A DNA stretch of 48,269 nucleotides from contig CALMVQ010000283.1 in NCBI GenBank assembly GCA_937873135.1, forward strand, positions 1-48,269. The letters run 5' to 3'. Shown piece after piece: positions 25,943 to 35,127 of this stretch (position 1 is its first letter; every line of letters starts with the position of its first letter). The position numbers were made by a program, and so were the translations under genes. Origin of the DNA: an uncultured Scytonema sp. (GTDB lineage Bacteria > Cyanobacteriota > Cyanobacteriia > Cyanobacteriales > Nostocaceae). Under the pieces are notes generated by a model. That model was not told where the DNA came from and did not search any database. It saw nothing but the letters and a program-made list of their open reading frames with translations.

Positions 25943-27721
25943 ATGAATACACTAGCAATTATTGTTTTAGGTCAAAATAGTGTCCCACTTGCACGGCGGA
26001 TAATGACTGCCTTGCCAAACGCAATCCTCTACGGTTTGGCAGAACGTACATGTGATGTCGATATCAGTTTTACAAATTTTGGTTCGACACTGCGGGAGTT
26101 GTTCACAAGCGGAACTCCCATTATCGGTATTTGTGCGGCGGGTATTCTGATCCGCACTCTTGCTCCAGTCTTATCGGACAAGCGACTTGAACCGCCTCTT
26201 TTAGCTGTAGCGGAAGATGGTAGTGCTGTGGTGCCGTTATTAGGTGGGCTTCAAGGTGTGAACGATTTGGCACGACAAATTGCCGCAGTGCTGGAGGTGC
26301 AAGCTGCGGTGACGACGACAGGTGATCTCCGCTTTCAGACAGCGCTTTTATCTCCTCCATCAGGATATCATTTAGCAAATCCAGAGGATGCAAAAGGGTT
26401 TATCTCAGAATTGCTTGCAGGTGCGACTGTCAAAATGTTGGGAAATGCTTCTTGGTTAAGTCAAAGCAAATTATCCTTTGAGCCTGACGGAGAACTGACA
26501 ATTCGCATAACAGAAGAGCAGGTGCAGGTGAGTCCCGACTGCTTGGTATATCATCCGAAAACTCTAGCAATTGGAGTTAGCAATGTTGCAGGAGTGAACT
26601 CAGACGAAGCGATCGCCTTCATTCATCGTTTACTTTCCCACGCAGAACTCTCAGTGGCATCAGTGGCAGGAGTTTTTGCTTTGGAGAAAGACGCAGTTGA
26701 ACCTGTTGTTGATGCGATCGCCAATGCCTTCAACGTTAGATCCCGATTCTTCTCGTTTGGGGGAGTGGGTAGGGGCGGGTTTAATACAGATAATATGTGG
26801 GTAGAGCCGAATATGATCTCAAACCCGCCCTCTCAGTGTGAAGACGTTGCATTAGCGGCGACGGGCGCAGGCGGCCGCTTACTAGTGCAAGAAAGGCTTG
26901 AAAGTGGCATTGCTGTTGCTATTGCTGTTGCTCCCGATCTCATAGATACCAGTGCAATTGGTCGGGCAAGAGGACGACTCTTTATTGTTGGCACAGGTCC
27001 GGGTGGAGCGCATTGGATGTCTCCTGAAGTCAAGCAAATTATCAGTGAAGCAACTGATTTGATAGGTTATAGTTTTTACTTAGACCTGGCAGGTCCGCTG
27101 CGACCAGGACAACAACGTCATGAGTTTGATAACCGTGAAGAAGCAGCACGGGCAAAGATGGCACTAGATTTGGCGGCTGTTGGGCGGACGGTAGCCGTAG
27201 TCTCCTCAGGAGATCCGGGAATTTACGCGATGGCGGCAGCTGTCTTCGAGGTCATTGATCGCAATCCCCAACCAGGATGGTACAGTATCGACATTCAAGT
27301 TGCCCCTGGCATCTCAGCCTTACAAGCTGCATCTGCCAGAATTGGTGCCCCCATCGGTCATGATTTCTGTACTATTTCCCTGTCTGACATTCTTAAACCT
27401 TGGTCTATTATTGAACAGCGCATTATTGCTGCAGCCCAAGCAGATTTAGTCATCGCCTTCTACAACCCCGCCTCAAAACAACGCACTTGGCAACTCACAG
27501 CAGCCCGTGACCTGATTCTCAAGTATCGCTCGCCACACACCCCTGTCGTAGTTGCCCGGAATGTAGGACGCCCAGGAGAATCGGTCATCGTGCGATCGCT
27601 CTCTGAATTATCGATTGAAGACGTGGATATGCGAACCATTTTGTTAGTTGGATCAACGAAGACTCGGATAGTCAAGCATCCAAGAGGAGTCTGGGTTTAT
27701 ACACCCCGTCAGTATCGTTAA
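25943..27721 (+). CDS. cobJ: CbiG-CobJ fusion: precorrin-3B C17-methyltransferase with CbiG domain
   Basis: Fused protein of 592 residues. The first half (about 1-335) resembles CbiG: IIGICAAGILIRTLAPVLSDKRLEPPLLAVAEDG, LLGGLQGVNDLARQIA and a C-terminal CbiG part with VASVAGVFALEKDAVEPVVDAI. The second half (about 350-592) is a tetrapyrrole methylase like CobJ/CbiH: LFIVGTGPGGAHWMSPEV, VVSSGDPGIYAMAA and IQVAPGISALQAASARIGAP. CobJ contracts the corrin ring by C17 methylation; CbiG opens the lactone in the anaerobic route. Such fusions occur in cyanobacteria. I prefer the ATG at 25943; the frame is open from a TTG at 25901 that would add 14 residues. Confidence 0.92.
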   Translation: MNTLAIIVLGQNSVPLARRIMTALPNAILYGLAERTCDVDISFTNFGSTLRELFTSGTPIIGICAAGILIRTLAPVLSDKRLEPPLLAVAEDGSAVVPLLGGLQGVNDLARQIAAVLEVQAAVTTTGDLRFQTALLSPPSGYHLANPEDAKGFISELLAGATVKMLGNASWLSQSKLSFEPDGELTIRITEEQVQVSPDCLVYHPKTLAIGVSNVAGVNSDEAIAFIHRLLSHAELSVASVAGVFALEKDAVEPVVDAIANAFNVRSRFFSFGGVGRGGFNTDNMWVEPNMISNPPSQCEDVALAATGAGGRLLVQERLESGIAVAIAVAPDLIDTSAIGRARGRLFIVGTGPGGAHWMSPEVKQIISEATDLIGYSFYLDLAGPLRPGQQRHEFDNREEAARAKMALDLAAVGRTVAVVSSGDPGIYAMAAAVFEVIDRNPQPGWYSIDIQVAPGISALQAASARIGAPIGHDFCTISLSDILKPWSIIEQRIIAAAQADLVIAFYNPASKQRTWQLTAARDLILKYRSPHTPVVVARNVGRPGESVIVRSLSELSIEDVDMRTILLVGSTKTRIVKHPRGVWVYTPRQYR

Positions 27722-27808
27722 TAAGAGAGAACTCGGGATGTATAATGGTAACATATAATTTAGGTTAAAATAAGATTAATATAAGGTTATAAATTAGGAT
27801 ATTTACAG

Positions 27809-28051
27809 ATGGAACAACCCCCTCGCGACAAAGACGAGTTTCTCTATCCTCGCAGCCGCTATTACGGTCAAGTTAAACCAGAAAACCTCATCTTTAATGC
27901 CAATCTCCAAGAGTTTGCACAGAAAGTGGGCTATATTACCTCGTTAGAGACATCTGGAAAAATTTCTCCTCAAGAAGCATACAGCCAAGTTAAACTGCTT
28001 TGGAAACAGTTGAAGCACAGTAAAAAGGAACTGAATATTAGTGACGAGTAA
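27809..28051 (+). CDS. Small conserved cyanobacterial protein
   Basis: Soluble protein of 80 residues, MEQPPRDKDEFLYPRSRYYG at the start and an amphipathic helical C-terminus (SPQEAYSQVKLLWKQLKHSKKEL). It resembles a small uncharacterised cyanobacterial family (DUF7219-like by memory); function unknown. It is co-directional with cobJ, 87 bases downstream, but the gap is AT-rich and could hold its own promoter. The composition (charged, no membrane helix, no cysteines) gives no further clue. Confidence 0.7.
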   Translation: MEQPPRDKDEFLYPRSRYYGQVKPENLIFNANLQEFAQKVGYITSLETSGKISPQEAYSQVKLLWKQLKHSKKELNISDE

Positions 28052-28174
28052 GCATTCAACACTTGTAGGAAGCTCTTTGAGAATTCAATAAGCGTAAACT
28101 TTGTTCCTGACAAGCATTGGATTCTCGATTAGCTTATTTCATTGATAGCTTGTAAGCCTGAAAAATGATGGCAT

Positions 28175-28636
28175 TTAATATTTGTAAATACCTCCATTTC
28201 TAGCAATGTTAAGCACGTGATAACCTGTAGACTGCGCAGGCATAACCGTGACTGTGAGTACATTGTTCGCGATTGCAGTTTCATATCTTAAACCATCAAC
28301 CTCCCGAGTCGCAGCTTCTGCCGAGGGATCATAAATGGCAATGTTGACAGGTAGAGAAACATTCTTGAGTTGCTGAGTAGCTCCTACAGCTAAGTCACTA
28401 TCAGCACGCCCATCTAGAAAATTGTATTTCAGAGACGACTTTGTTTGATTGTTCAAGACGACAGTAACTGGCTCTTTTGGATTTATCCTTGCAACTGGTT
28501 GCCAATAGCCTGGGTGATATGTACGTGCAGGTGGGTTTTGTTGTGTTGGGTTTTGAGCTAAGACTGGTACAGTGATGCCCATAGCCAAAGTTACTGCTGC
28601 TACTAGCCAAAACTTTCTCCGAGTTAATTGCTGCAT
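28175..28636 (-). CDS. Exported hypothetical protein
   Basis: Protein of 153 residues with a clear signal peptide (MQQLTRRKFWLVAAVTLAMG...VLAQ, cleavage after about residue 27). The basic pair RRKF is Tat-like, but the h-region is also compatible with Sec. The mature part starts with a Gln/Asn/Pro-rich stretch and continues as a predicted beta-rich domain (PVTVVLNNQTKSSLKYNFLDG, NIAIYDPSAEA, VLTVTVMPAQSTGYHVLNI). No catalytic motif or cysteine is visible. Similar small periplasmic proteins exist in cyanobacteria, function unknown. Stop codon faces the small gene at 27809-28051 (convergent). Confidence 0.75.
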   Translation of the reverse strand: MQQLTRRKFWLVAAVTLAMGITVPVLAQNPTQQNPPARTYHPGYWQPVARINPKEPVTVVLNNQTKSSLKYNFLDGRADSDLAVGATQQLKNVSLPVNIAIYDPSAEAATREVDGLRYETAIANNVLTVTVMPAQSTGYHVLNIARNGGIYKY

Positions 28637-28963
28637 ATTTTACCTCCTTAGCAAAAACATAAATGGTATGACCACTTCAGTATGGTTAACTGAAAATTTT
28701 TGACAATAACTATTTTAGAATATCTCTTCTAATCTCAATATTTAAGACTTAAGCATTGAGAGAAATTATCAGATATGCGTCATGCTTTTTGAGCGCCTTA
28801 ACGTTTGATTTTTGAACGCATGAGAACCATCATCAACCACCGTAGGGGCGCGGCGGCCTTGCGCCTCTATCCGTTGAGCCATAGTGCAAAGAGCGCAACT
28901 ACAAATAAACAGTGCCACCAAGTCAAGCACCCACAGAAAAATCGGTTTCCAACATGATTGAAC
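28637..28963. other. Intergenic interval with a GC-rich hairpin
   Basis: 327 bases upstream of the exported protein gene. It should contain that gene's promoter near its left end. Around 28842-28870 a GC-rich repeat (AGGGGCGC with GCGCCTCT) can form a hairpin and may terminate the glycosyl-hydrolase-like transcript coming from the right. No ORF. Confidence 0.45.
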
Positions 28964-30463
28964 TTACCGAACGCGACAGAATTTGCGATCGTTATCGTGT
29001 TCGGGGTTTTGCCAAGAATAGGCAAAATGACTGACTCCCTTCAATTGCGGGGCAAGTTGTCGTAGTGCTTGCATTTGCACTTCTAGTGAGGGACGATTGT
29101 TAACAGAACGTCCCCACTGACCTGCTAAAGCTGGAACTATTTGAGTGCCAGGTTTTGCCATGCTCAAAACCCTCTGTGCTTCCGCTACGATACAACTCGC
29201 ATTACTACAATTTGCATATAACATTGGATGCCACTCCATAGAACTTGAGAACCTATCCCAAGGCTGTAAGCGGGAATCGTATCCTTGACCGACTGTTTGA
29301 TTGCCTTCAGGAAAAAACACCGTTCCTGCGGGAATACCTTGCTGTTGTGCTGGATAAGCAGCTAAGGAGACAAAATCCAGGATACCTTGCATTGCGTGAG
29401 CGACTGAAAGCTGCCACAACTGTAATTGCAGTTGTGGTTGCCTTTCATTTGCTGTCATCAAAGACTTTTGCGCTACGGTTGGAGTGCGACCTTGCCATAA
29501 CGGTTCTCCTTCTTGAGGATAAAGTTGATCGCTTTGAGCTACATCTCCTGCTGTGACGTAGCCTTTAGTTAAAAAATCTCGAATTAATTCCAATCCTTTA
29601 TAATTCAGCGCCCGTTGAAATAAAGCTTGTTGAGTCGCTTGACTGTATAGCCATAAATCTGTCACTTTTGTGGCAATGGAATCACTACCTGCTTGTCGCG
29701 GATAACGTACATAGTCAAATAAAATCCCATCAGGGTGACGGCGCAACACCTCTAGTTCCATTTGGTAGTAGTCGCGTTTTGCTTGTAAGTTGTATGGGTC
29801 GATAAAGACTTGACTGCCGTCATCTACTACATATAAACTTGTTTGACCTTTGCCGTTACGAGCGATCGCCGCTTCCCTGTCTGGTCTAGTAGCGTAGGTA
29901 TAGCCAAAATTCGTCGTAAACATCCAAGCATAAACTTTCAAACCTCGTTCCCGCCCTTTTTTAATGGCGCTGGCCAGTAGATCAACATTTTCTGCTCCCG
30001 GCGTGCGAATCACAGAAGGCCAAACTGTAGGGTTACTTTTAGGTGGCAATAGTACCTGCCCATCGTAGAACGATTCTACATAAACTTGGTTGTAGCCTCG
30101 GTTAACAATCCGATCCATAATTTGATCGATAGTTCCTGGTTGAACATCACAAGGATATAAGCGCAACCAAATTGCTTGAACTTGTGGCCAATTGCGACTG
30201 CGGCATTCCTGCAAGGCTTGTGCCTGTTGTCCCACCAAGTTCTGGTAGCTGGTTTGTGCTTCTTGATTACCTTTGAATGCTGACAAACGTAAGTTTTCTT
30301 TTTCTTGCGCCGCCGATGATGACAAATGGCAATAATCGTTTAGTTCTGCTACAGCTGGTTGACTCGTAAGAAAGGGAATAAGCAGACTACTGCTAAAAAC
30401 GACAGCGATCGCGTGTCGCCAAAAGAACATTGGTTTTACAACATTCAAAAGACTTTTGGACAT
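28964..30463 (-). CDS. Exported family-10-type glycosylhydrolase-like protein
   Basis: Protein of 499 residues from the ATG at 30463 (a GTG at 30481 would add six). A signal peptide ends near TSQPAVA. The mature protein has a TIM-barrel-like region with RNWPQVQAIWLRLYPCD, GYNQVYVESFYDGQVLLP, GRERGLKVYAWMFTTNFGY and DGILFDYVRYPRQ, which is the pattern of the family 10-like glycosylhydrolase (DUF187/GHL10) group: putative glycoside hydrolases acting outside the cytoplasm. The acidic residues in the DYVRYP segment and in VESF are candidate catalytic sites. Substrate unknown; a role on envelope or exopolysaccharide is likely. Transcribed alone. Confidence 0.85.
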   Translation of the reverse strand: MSKSLLNVVKPMFFWRHAIAVVFSSSLLIPFLTSQPAVAELNDYCHLSSSAAQEKENLRLSAFKGNQEAQTSYQNLVGQQAQALQECRSRNWPQVQAIWLRLYPCDVQPGTIDQIMDRIVNRGYNQVYVESFYDGQVLLPPKSNPTVWPSVIRTPGAENVDLLASAIKKGRERGLKVYAWMFTTNFGYTYATRPDREAAIARNGKGQTSLYVVDDGSQVFIDPYNLQAKRDYYQMELEVLRRHPDGILFDYVRYPRQAGSDSIATKVTDLWLYSQATQQALFQRALNYKGLELIRDFLTKGYVTAGDVAQSDQLYPQEGEPLWQGRTPTVAQKSLMTANERQPQLQLQLWQLSVAHAMQGILDFVSLAAYPAQQQGIPAGTVFFPEGNQTVGQGYDSRLQPWDRFSSSMEWHPMLYANCSNASCIVAEAQRVLSMAKPGTQIVPALAGQWGRSVNNRPSLEVQMQALRQLAPQLKGVSHFAYSWQNPEHDNDRKFCRVR

Positions 30464-31178
30464 ACTGACAAGTACAAACACAAAACAATCATTTAACCCA
30501 ACTCACCTGACCCTATTTACATGTATTTAATTATACATGTATACAATTAATTTAATGTCTAAATTTTACAGACTCCTAAACCCTCATTTCTGTTTCTGTT
30601 ATTAACGAAATATCAATAAATTACTTATTACGCAAATAACGTCTTCGTTTATCTGTTCTATTTATTACTTAGTGAATTACGTAATAATTACTATACATTG
30701 CTATTAAGAAATTACTTATCAATCGTTTTCAGATAAATGAACCACAAAATTTTGTAAGGGCGAACAGCCGTACCCTTCTCAGTAGCGGAGACGCTACGCG
30801 AATGGGAACGCCGTGCATGCGAACGCCCCTAACACTGTGGTCGAATTACCTGAAAATTGCTGTAAATCGTATTCTTCTAATGGCCGCTTGTAAAAACCGC
30901 TCCGTCTCTCCCTACGGATTACGCTACGAGCGTCGTTCGTGATCTCCGCTCTTCTTTGCGTCGGTGATCGCGCTCTAAGAAGCGTTAGTTGTCTCCCCGA
31001 GTGAGAAGATCGCTTATTGTCACCACTTACGGGACTTAGGGAGAAACTTAACGCCCTGACGGGTTCGCGCCTTAGCTCTTCTCAGGCTAACCCACCTGTA
31101 GCGCAGGCTCCCCAAGTCTTATTGACAAAGTGGCTCAGCCCTAGACACTGATTCACTAGTACTCAAGCAGAAACGATA
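30464..31178. other. Gene-free interval with repeats
   Basis: About 0.7 kb. The left third is very AT-rich and includes the promoter of the glycosylhydrolase-like gene (TACATGTATTTAATTATACA is near-palindromic around 30520). The rest is GC-richer and made of dispersed repeats: copy 1 of the psb27-flanking repeat at 30738-30864, followed by palindrome-rich sequence (GTAGCGGAGACGCTAC types) up to 31140. No gene seen. Confidence 0.55.
30738..30864. repeat. psb27-flanking repeat, copy 1
   Basis: Starts TGAACCACAAAATTTTGTAA and ends CTGAAAATTGCTGTA; nearly identical blocks recur in copy 2 (31770-31900), same orientation. This copy carries an extra insert of about 40 bases (about 30776-30817) containing GTAGCGGAGACGCTAC, a palindromic repeat common in Nostocales, where copy 2 has only five bases. 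Confidence 0.85.
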
Positions 31179-31577
31179 TTAAGCCCCACGCTTTAGTGCT
31201 GCTTCTACCTGTAAAAATTCCTGCTGGAGGCGAGTCTTAAGCTTTTCCGGGACAGGACGATTTGGGTAAGAACTGTAGTGTCCAGCTAGAGAGTTAAGAG
31301 CTGTGCGCATCGTTGTGAAGGAACTCAAACCAGAAACAGAGCTGTCGCGCTGGTAGCGAGCTGAAAAATTGTTAATTTGTTTACGCGCTTCTGCTTGAGT
31401 GGCAGCTTTATTTGGTGAGTCTTGTGGTAACTCAAGAGCATTTTTCAAGGTTCCAATTACACTTAAAGAGTCTTGGCGATAATTCCCCGCTAAACCATCC
31501 GGACTACCGGAACAACCCACTAAGCCGACGACTAAAACTAGAATCAGGGGAAGCAGACGTGACCAATAACGCTTCAT
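31179..31577 (-). CDS. psb27: Photosystem II assembly lipoprotein Psb27
   Basis: Psb27, 132 residues. It binds CP43 on the lumenal side of photosystem II during assembly and repair and keeps the manganese cluster from forming too early. A lipoprotein signal peptide ends in the lipobox LVGC (Cys22). The mature four-helix protein shows NYRQDSLSVIGTLKNALELP, QAEARKQINNFSARYQRD, SGLSSFTTMRTALNSLAGHY and PNRPVPEKLKTRLQQEF, all characteristic. The start is the ATG at 31577; the frame stays open to 31763, but the extra 62 codons do not resemble Psb27 and would bury the signal peptide. It stands alone between two repeat copies. Confidence 0.95.
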   Translation of the reverse strand: MKRYWSRLLPLILVLVVGLVGCSGSPDGLAGNYRQDSLSVIGTLKNALELPQDSPNKAATQAEARKQINNFSARYQRDSSVSGLSSFTTMRTALNSLAGHYSSYPNRPVPEKLKTRLQQEFLQVEAALKRGA

Positions 31578-32091
31578 ATGAATTATAAGCATTATGTAAA
31601 AACAATTAGGTAAATCAAAATCCATCGTATCCTGTATTGGTATCGTCGGGATCATTAAAAGAGGTTTGCTTGTCCAGCATTCAGCTATCAGTATCTCTGG
31701 ATCAGCCATGAATAAAGACCCCAGGATATTGTTTAACCAGTTCTTAATTACAGCCGTTTTCACTCTCTATGAACCACAAAATTTTGTAAGGGCTAACAGC
31801 CGTACCCTACACAGAACGCCCCTACGACTGTGGTCGAATTACGTAAAGCTCACGCTCCTAGAAACTTCTCTCCCGCAGACTTTACCTGAAAATTGCTGTA
31901 GTGATATGATGTCGGTTAAATCACCATGCGGAAAAGAACCCCACCACGCTCCTCGCCTGGGCGTGGGAAAACGCCTCTAGCGCGCTGACTCCCCAACCCC
32001 TCCAAAGCAAGCGGGGAGGGGAGACAAAGTACCGCGAGGAGCGAGGTGGGGTTCAGACGGAATGAAGGTTAATTTACCGGACATGATATGA
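31578..32091. other. Upstream region of psb27 with nested repeats
   Basis: 514 bases between psb27 and cofH. The first 190 bases should include the psb27 promoter. Then come repeat copy 2 (31770-31900) and, directly abutting it, the fold-back element (31901-32092). No gene. Confidence 0.6.
31770..31900. repeat. psb27-flanking repeat, copy 2
   Basis: Direct copy of the repeat at 30738-30864. Between AATTAC and CTGAAAATTG it carries a 43-base insertion (31843-31885) that copy 1 lacks; the insertion has GTAAAG and CTTTAC as inverted ends, so a smaller element seems to have entered this copy. The two copies bracket psb27. Confidence 0.85.
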
Positions 32092-32092
32092 C
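31901..32092. repeat. Fold-back element abutting the cofH stop codon
   Basis: Imperfect inverted repeat of about 55-59 bases per arm (31901-31956 with 32034-32092); the best part is GAACCCCACCACGCTCCTCGC against its near complement. The middle holds a second hairpin (CCCCTCC with GGAGGGG). The right end coincides with the last base of the cofH stop codon, so the element, if inserted, sits at the very end of cofH and may act as its terminator. Confidence 0.75.
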
Positions 32093-33225
32093 TAGATATA
32101 ACGATAAAGAGTGTCTCTAAGTTGCTGGGGTCGTTTGATGGAAGCGATCGCCGAAAGCAAAGTTTCCACTTCCATACATGTACCACCGATCGCACCTGCC
32201 ATTGTGGTGATATGCTCTTCCATTAATGTGCCACCGATATCGTTGCAACCCCACTTTAAGGCTTCCGTCGCACCTTCTAAACCCAGTTTCACCCAACTTG
32301 GCTGGTGATTAGGAATTAAATTTCCTAAGAAAATCCGCGCTACAGCAGTTAGAAGCAATGCATCTGCTAGGATTGGTTGATCTCGTCCTACACGACGGCG
32401 TAAAGATTTAGGTGCTTCTTGCCCAACGAAAGGTAATAAAATAAACTCAGTAATCTTAGCTGGGTATTTTGAGTTAATGGCAGTTTGTTGCAGTGATCGC
32501 AATTTTTCCAAATGCCCAATCTGTTGTTCTGCCGTCTCGATATGTCCCGACAACATTGTGCTGGTAGTATGTACACCTAATTTATGGGCTGTACTGACAA
32601 TTTCCAGCCAAGTTTCTGTATCAATTTTTTCCGGGCAAAGAATCCGCCTGACTTCGTTGTCTAATACCTCCGCAGCGGTTCCTGGCATCGAGTCAACACC
32701 AGCTTCCCGTAAGGCAGTAATGACATGAGAATACTCCAGCCCGTCAACTCTGGCAATAAATTGTACTTCTTGGGGGGAAAAAGCATGTAGGTGCAGTTTC
32801 GGAAATTTTTGCTTGACAGTTTCTACCAGCTTTAGGTAATAGTTCAAAGATTTCCCGTTGACTTTTGCTTGTGGGTGTAATCCCCCTTGCATACAGATTT
32901 CCGTCGCATTCCTTTGCACGGCATCTGTCACTTTTTCTAAAATTTGTGCCTCTTCTAACCAGTAAGCACCTGTCTCACCTTCATCTCGCCGAAAAGCACA
33001 GAAACTACAGTGTTGCTCGCAAATGTTGGTAAAGTTGATATTGCGGTTAATGATGTAGGTAACAGTATCGCCTACTTGCTGTTGTCGGAGTTTGTCTGCT
33101 GTAATACGAATAGCGGCGATCGCACCTGGATCTGTTTGTTTTAACAATACCACTCCGTCTACAGGAGATAAATTATCGCCTCTTAAGACGCTGTCAAGAA
33201 TAGCATCAACAGTTGTCGTGACCAC
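32092..33225 (-). CDS. cofH: FO synthase subunit 2 (CofH), radical SAM
   Basis: Radical SAM enzyme of 377 residues. CofH joins a tyrosine-derived radical to 5-amino-6-ribitylamino-uracil; with CofG it makes FO (8-hydroxy-5-deazaflavin), the antenna of some cyanobacterial photolyases. The Fe4S4 cluster motif CxxxCxxC is CEQHCSFC (Cys69, Cys73, Cys76), followed by [26 protein letters not shown] and [24 protein letters not shown], which distinguish CofH from the related MqnC and CofG. The length fits. cofG is not in this window, as is usual in cyanobacteria. The stop codon lies at the edge of a fold-back element. Confidence 0.92.
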   Translation of the reverse strand: MVTTTVDAILDSVLRGDNLSPVDGVVLLKQTDPGAIAAIRITADKLRQQQVGDTVTYIINRNINFTNICEQHCSFCAFRRDEGETGAYWLEEAQILEKVTDAVQRNATEICMQGGLHPQAKVNGKSLNYYLKLVETVKQKFPKLHLHAFSPQEVQFIARVDGLEYSHVITALREAGVDSMPGTAAEVLDNEVRRILCPEKIDTETWLEIVSTAHKLGVHTTSTMLSGHIETAEQQIGHLEKLRSLQQTAINSKYPAKITEFILLPFVGQEAPKSLRRRVGRDQPILADALLLTAVARIFLGNLIPNHQPSWVKLGLEGATEALKWGCNDIGGTLMEEHITTMAGAIGGTCMEVETLLSAIASIKRPQQLRDTLYRYI

Positions 33226-33528
33226 GGTATATTCATCAACTAGATTTATTTTGGCAATTATTTGCAGTCAGCATTCAGTCATCAGCTATGCTCATGAATT
33301 TTGTAGAGAAAGGTAATATAACATGAGTTCTTACAATTCATACAAGCTGATAGCTAACGATTTTGGCTCATGGAGATAGAAATTGATTGTTGGACTGTTC
33401 TCTAAAAATATATATATTTAATCCTAGTATTAACATACTTTTCAATTTTAGCTCTATTATTTTAACATCAAGTCGAAGAGAATCACATTCTTAGTTGTGA
33501 AACATAGGTGTATTTTTGCAGTTAATCT
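33226..33528. other. AT-rich intergenic interval
   Basis: 303 bases, strongly AT-rich, upstream of cofH and downstream of the GT-C gene. It should contain the cofH promoter at its left end. I see no terminator, repeat or gene. Confidence 0.4.
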
Positions 33529-35127
33529 TTAATGATTAATCCTCAGTAATCTCCCGTATTCGTAAATAGTATCTAGTTTGAAGATTTTTTCTAGTTGAGA
33601 TTTAAATTTTTTCGATGGATTGTATAGAAATACATCACTGAATCCCTCAGGAATTTGAGGGAGACTTCGCTCACCTCCCAACAACATTTTTACTTTGTCA
33701 TCAAGTAAATGAGAGAGAGACATTAAATCGCCAATATTTAAGGAATAAGTGCTGCTGATCAATAGTGGTTTTACCGAATTATTAATTATCCGTGCGATTT
33801 GAGGATTGGCATGACTCCCTTTATTCCACCATGTCTCTGCTTGGGAACTGATTGCACAAGAGACGACTCCACAGATGATGACGACTACCATGACTAATTG
33901 CCAAAATTTACGTCGCAGCAACTTGTTAGAGATGATTTGAGTCGTCAGCAGATAAGTAACGGCAAGCTGAATACCTATATAACAGGGAAAAACATATCGA
34001 GCCCGCACGCTCAACTCACCTCCGATAATTATATCTGGTAATATTAGAGCTAAAGCAGGTACTCCACTCAAGGTAAAAACAAATAACCAGACTGGTTTTG
34101 TCGTGTAACGAGAAATAAAGAAGAATGAATATCCTACCAAGATAAGTATTAGGGGAATTAAATATCGCCCCCAGTGTAAGCCGGGAATTTGCAAAGAAGG
34201 GAAAAAGGGCTCGTACCGCCAGAAATCACCGAATGTCGAGCTAATATTACTAATCCAATTTGTTAATAAAGCTGAGAATGATTGTCTTTGTTGAGCGCTG
34301 GCTGTTGCAGATTCAACTTGAGTAAGATTAATCATAATAATTAAAATCCAAGGGGTGAAAGCTATAAAACCAGCACTTGTACCCACTAGATACGATTTAG
34401 CAGTTTTGGTAAATCGACGTTCAATGGCAAATACGTAAACACCATGAGCGATCGCCACAAAAGAGGAAAACAAAAATGTATAAAGTCCCAGTGCCACTGT
34501 CACGGCATAAATATTCCAAAGCTGCCTGCTACCAAGCCGCATTGCGCGCAACAGCGTAGCACTACTGAGTAAGATAGTTACCGTCCACAAACTGTACTCT
34601 CGTGCTTCTTGAGCGTAGAGAACATGGATTGGAGAGACGCTTAACAGTGCTACTGCTATCCATCGCGGTAATTGTGAGTCAAACAATTCCCAGCACAACC
34701 AAAAAGTAGAAGGAAACGCCAGCAAGCTAATAATTGCTGATAAACTTCTCGTAACTGCCACTGAATTACCAAAAAGTTGTACCCACCATCTCTCCATCAC
34801 ATAATAAAGTGGAGAATGCTGAGGCTCTTCTCTCGCCAAAGAGTTAATGGTATGAATAGTACCTTTTTCTAAATTAGGATACTGATACTTTTTGAAAGAT
34901 TCCACACCAATCACACGGCCATTAAAAACTTGGTGAACAAATTCTTTCTTGGTATAACCAGAAATACGTAATCCGGTGTATGCCTCATCGTGCCAGTAGA
35001 CTTTTCGCTCCAGATTGACAAAACGAAAAAATACCCCTAGTAGCAATAAAATAACAATGAAAAGCCGCAACCCTTTTGGGAAAAGCCGCTTTGAAAAAAT
35101 CTGATGTGTATTTGTTGTCACTTCCAT
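33529..35127 (-). CDS. GT-C (family 39-like) membrane glycosyltransferase
   Basis: Polytopic membrane protein of 532 residues with about ten to twelve hydrophobic helices. After the first helix comes a loop with the acidic pair typical of GT-C enzymes, YWHDEAYTGLRISG (Asp-Glu), and further on EEPQHSPLYYVMERWWVQLFGNS and LLSVSPIHVLYAQEAREYSLW, which match family 39/ArnT-like transferases in cyanobacteria. Such enzymes move a sugar from a polyprenyl-phosphate donor to a lipid, protein or polysaccharide on the outer face of the membrane. A C-terminal soluble domain (about 440-532) is present. It is divergent from the GT2-GtrA gene and similar in design to the GT-C at 37285-39090. Confidence 0.88.
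   Translation of the reverse strand: MEVTTNTHQIFSKRLFPKGLRLFIVILLLLGVFFRFVNLERKVYWHDEAYTGLRISGYTKKEFVHQVFNGRVIGVESFKKYQYPNLEKGTIHTINSLAREEPQHSPLYYVMERWWVQLFGNSVAVTRSLSAIISLLAFPSTFWLCWELFDSQLPRWIAVALLSVSPIHVLYAQEAREYSLWTVTILLSSATLLRAMRLGSRQLWNIYAVTVALGLYTFLFSSFVAIAHGVYVFAIERRFTKTAKSYLVGTSAGFIAFTPWILIIMINLTQVESATASAQQRQSFSALLTNWISNISSTFGDFWRYEPFFPSLQIPGLHWGRYLIPLILILVGYSFFFISRYTTKPVWLFVFTLSGVPALALILPDIIIGGELSVRARYVFPCYIGIQLAVTYLLTTQIISNKLLRRKFWQLVMVVVIICGVVSCAISSQAETWWNKGSHANPQIARIINNSVKPLLISSTYSLNIGDLMSLSHLLDDKVKMLLGGERSLPQIPEGFSDVFLYNPSKKFKSQLEKIFKLDTIYEYGRLLRINH

Noticed and set aside
31578-31763. Extended N-terminus for psb27
   Set aside because: The extra 62 codons would place an unrelated sequence before a perfect lipoprotein signal peptide; Psb27 starts at the ATG at 31577.
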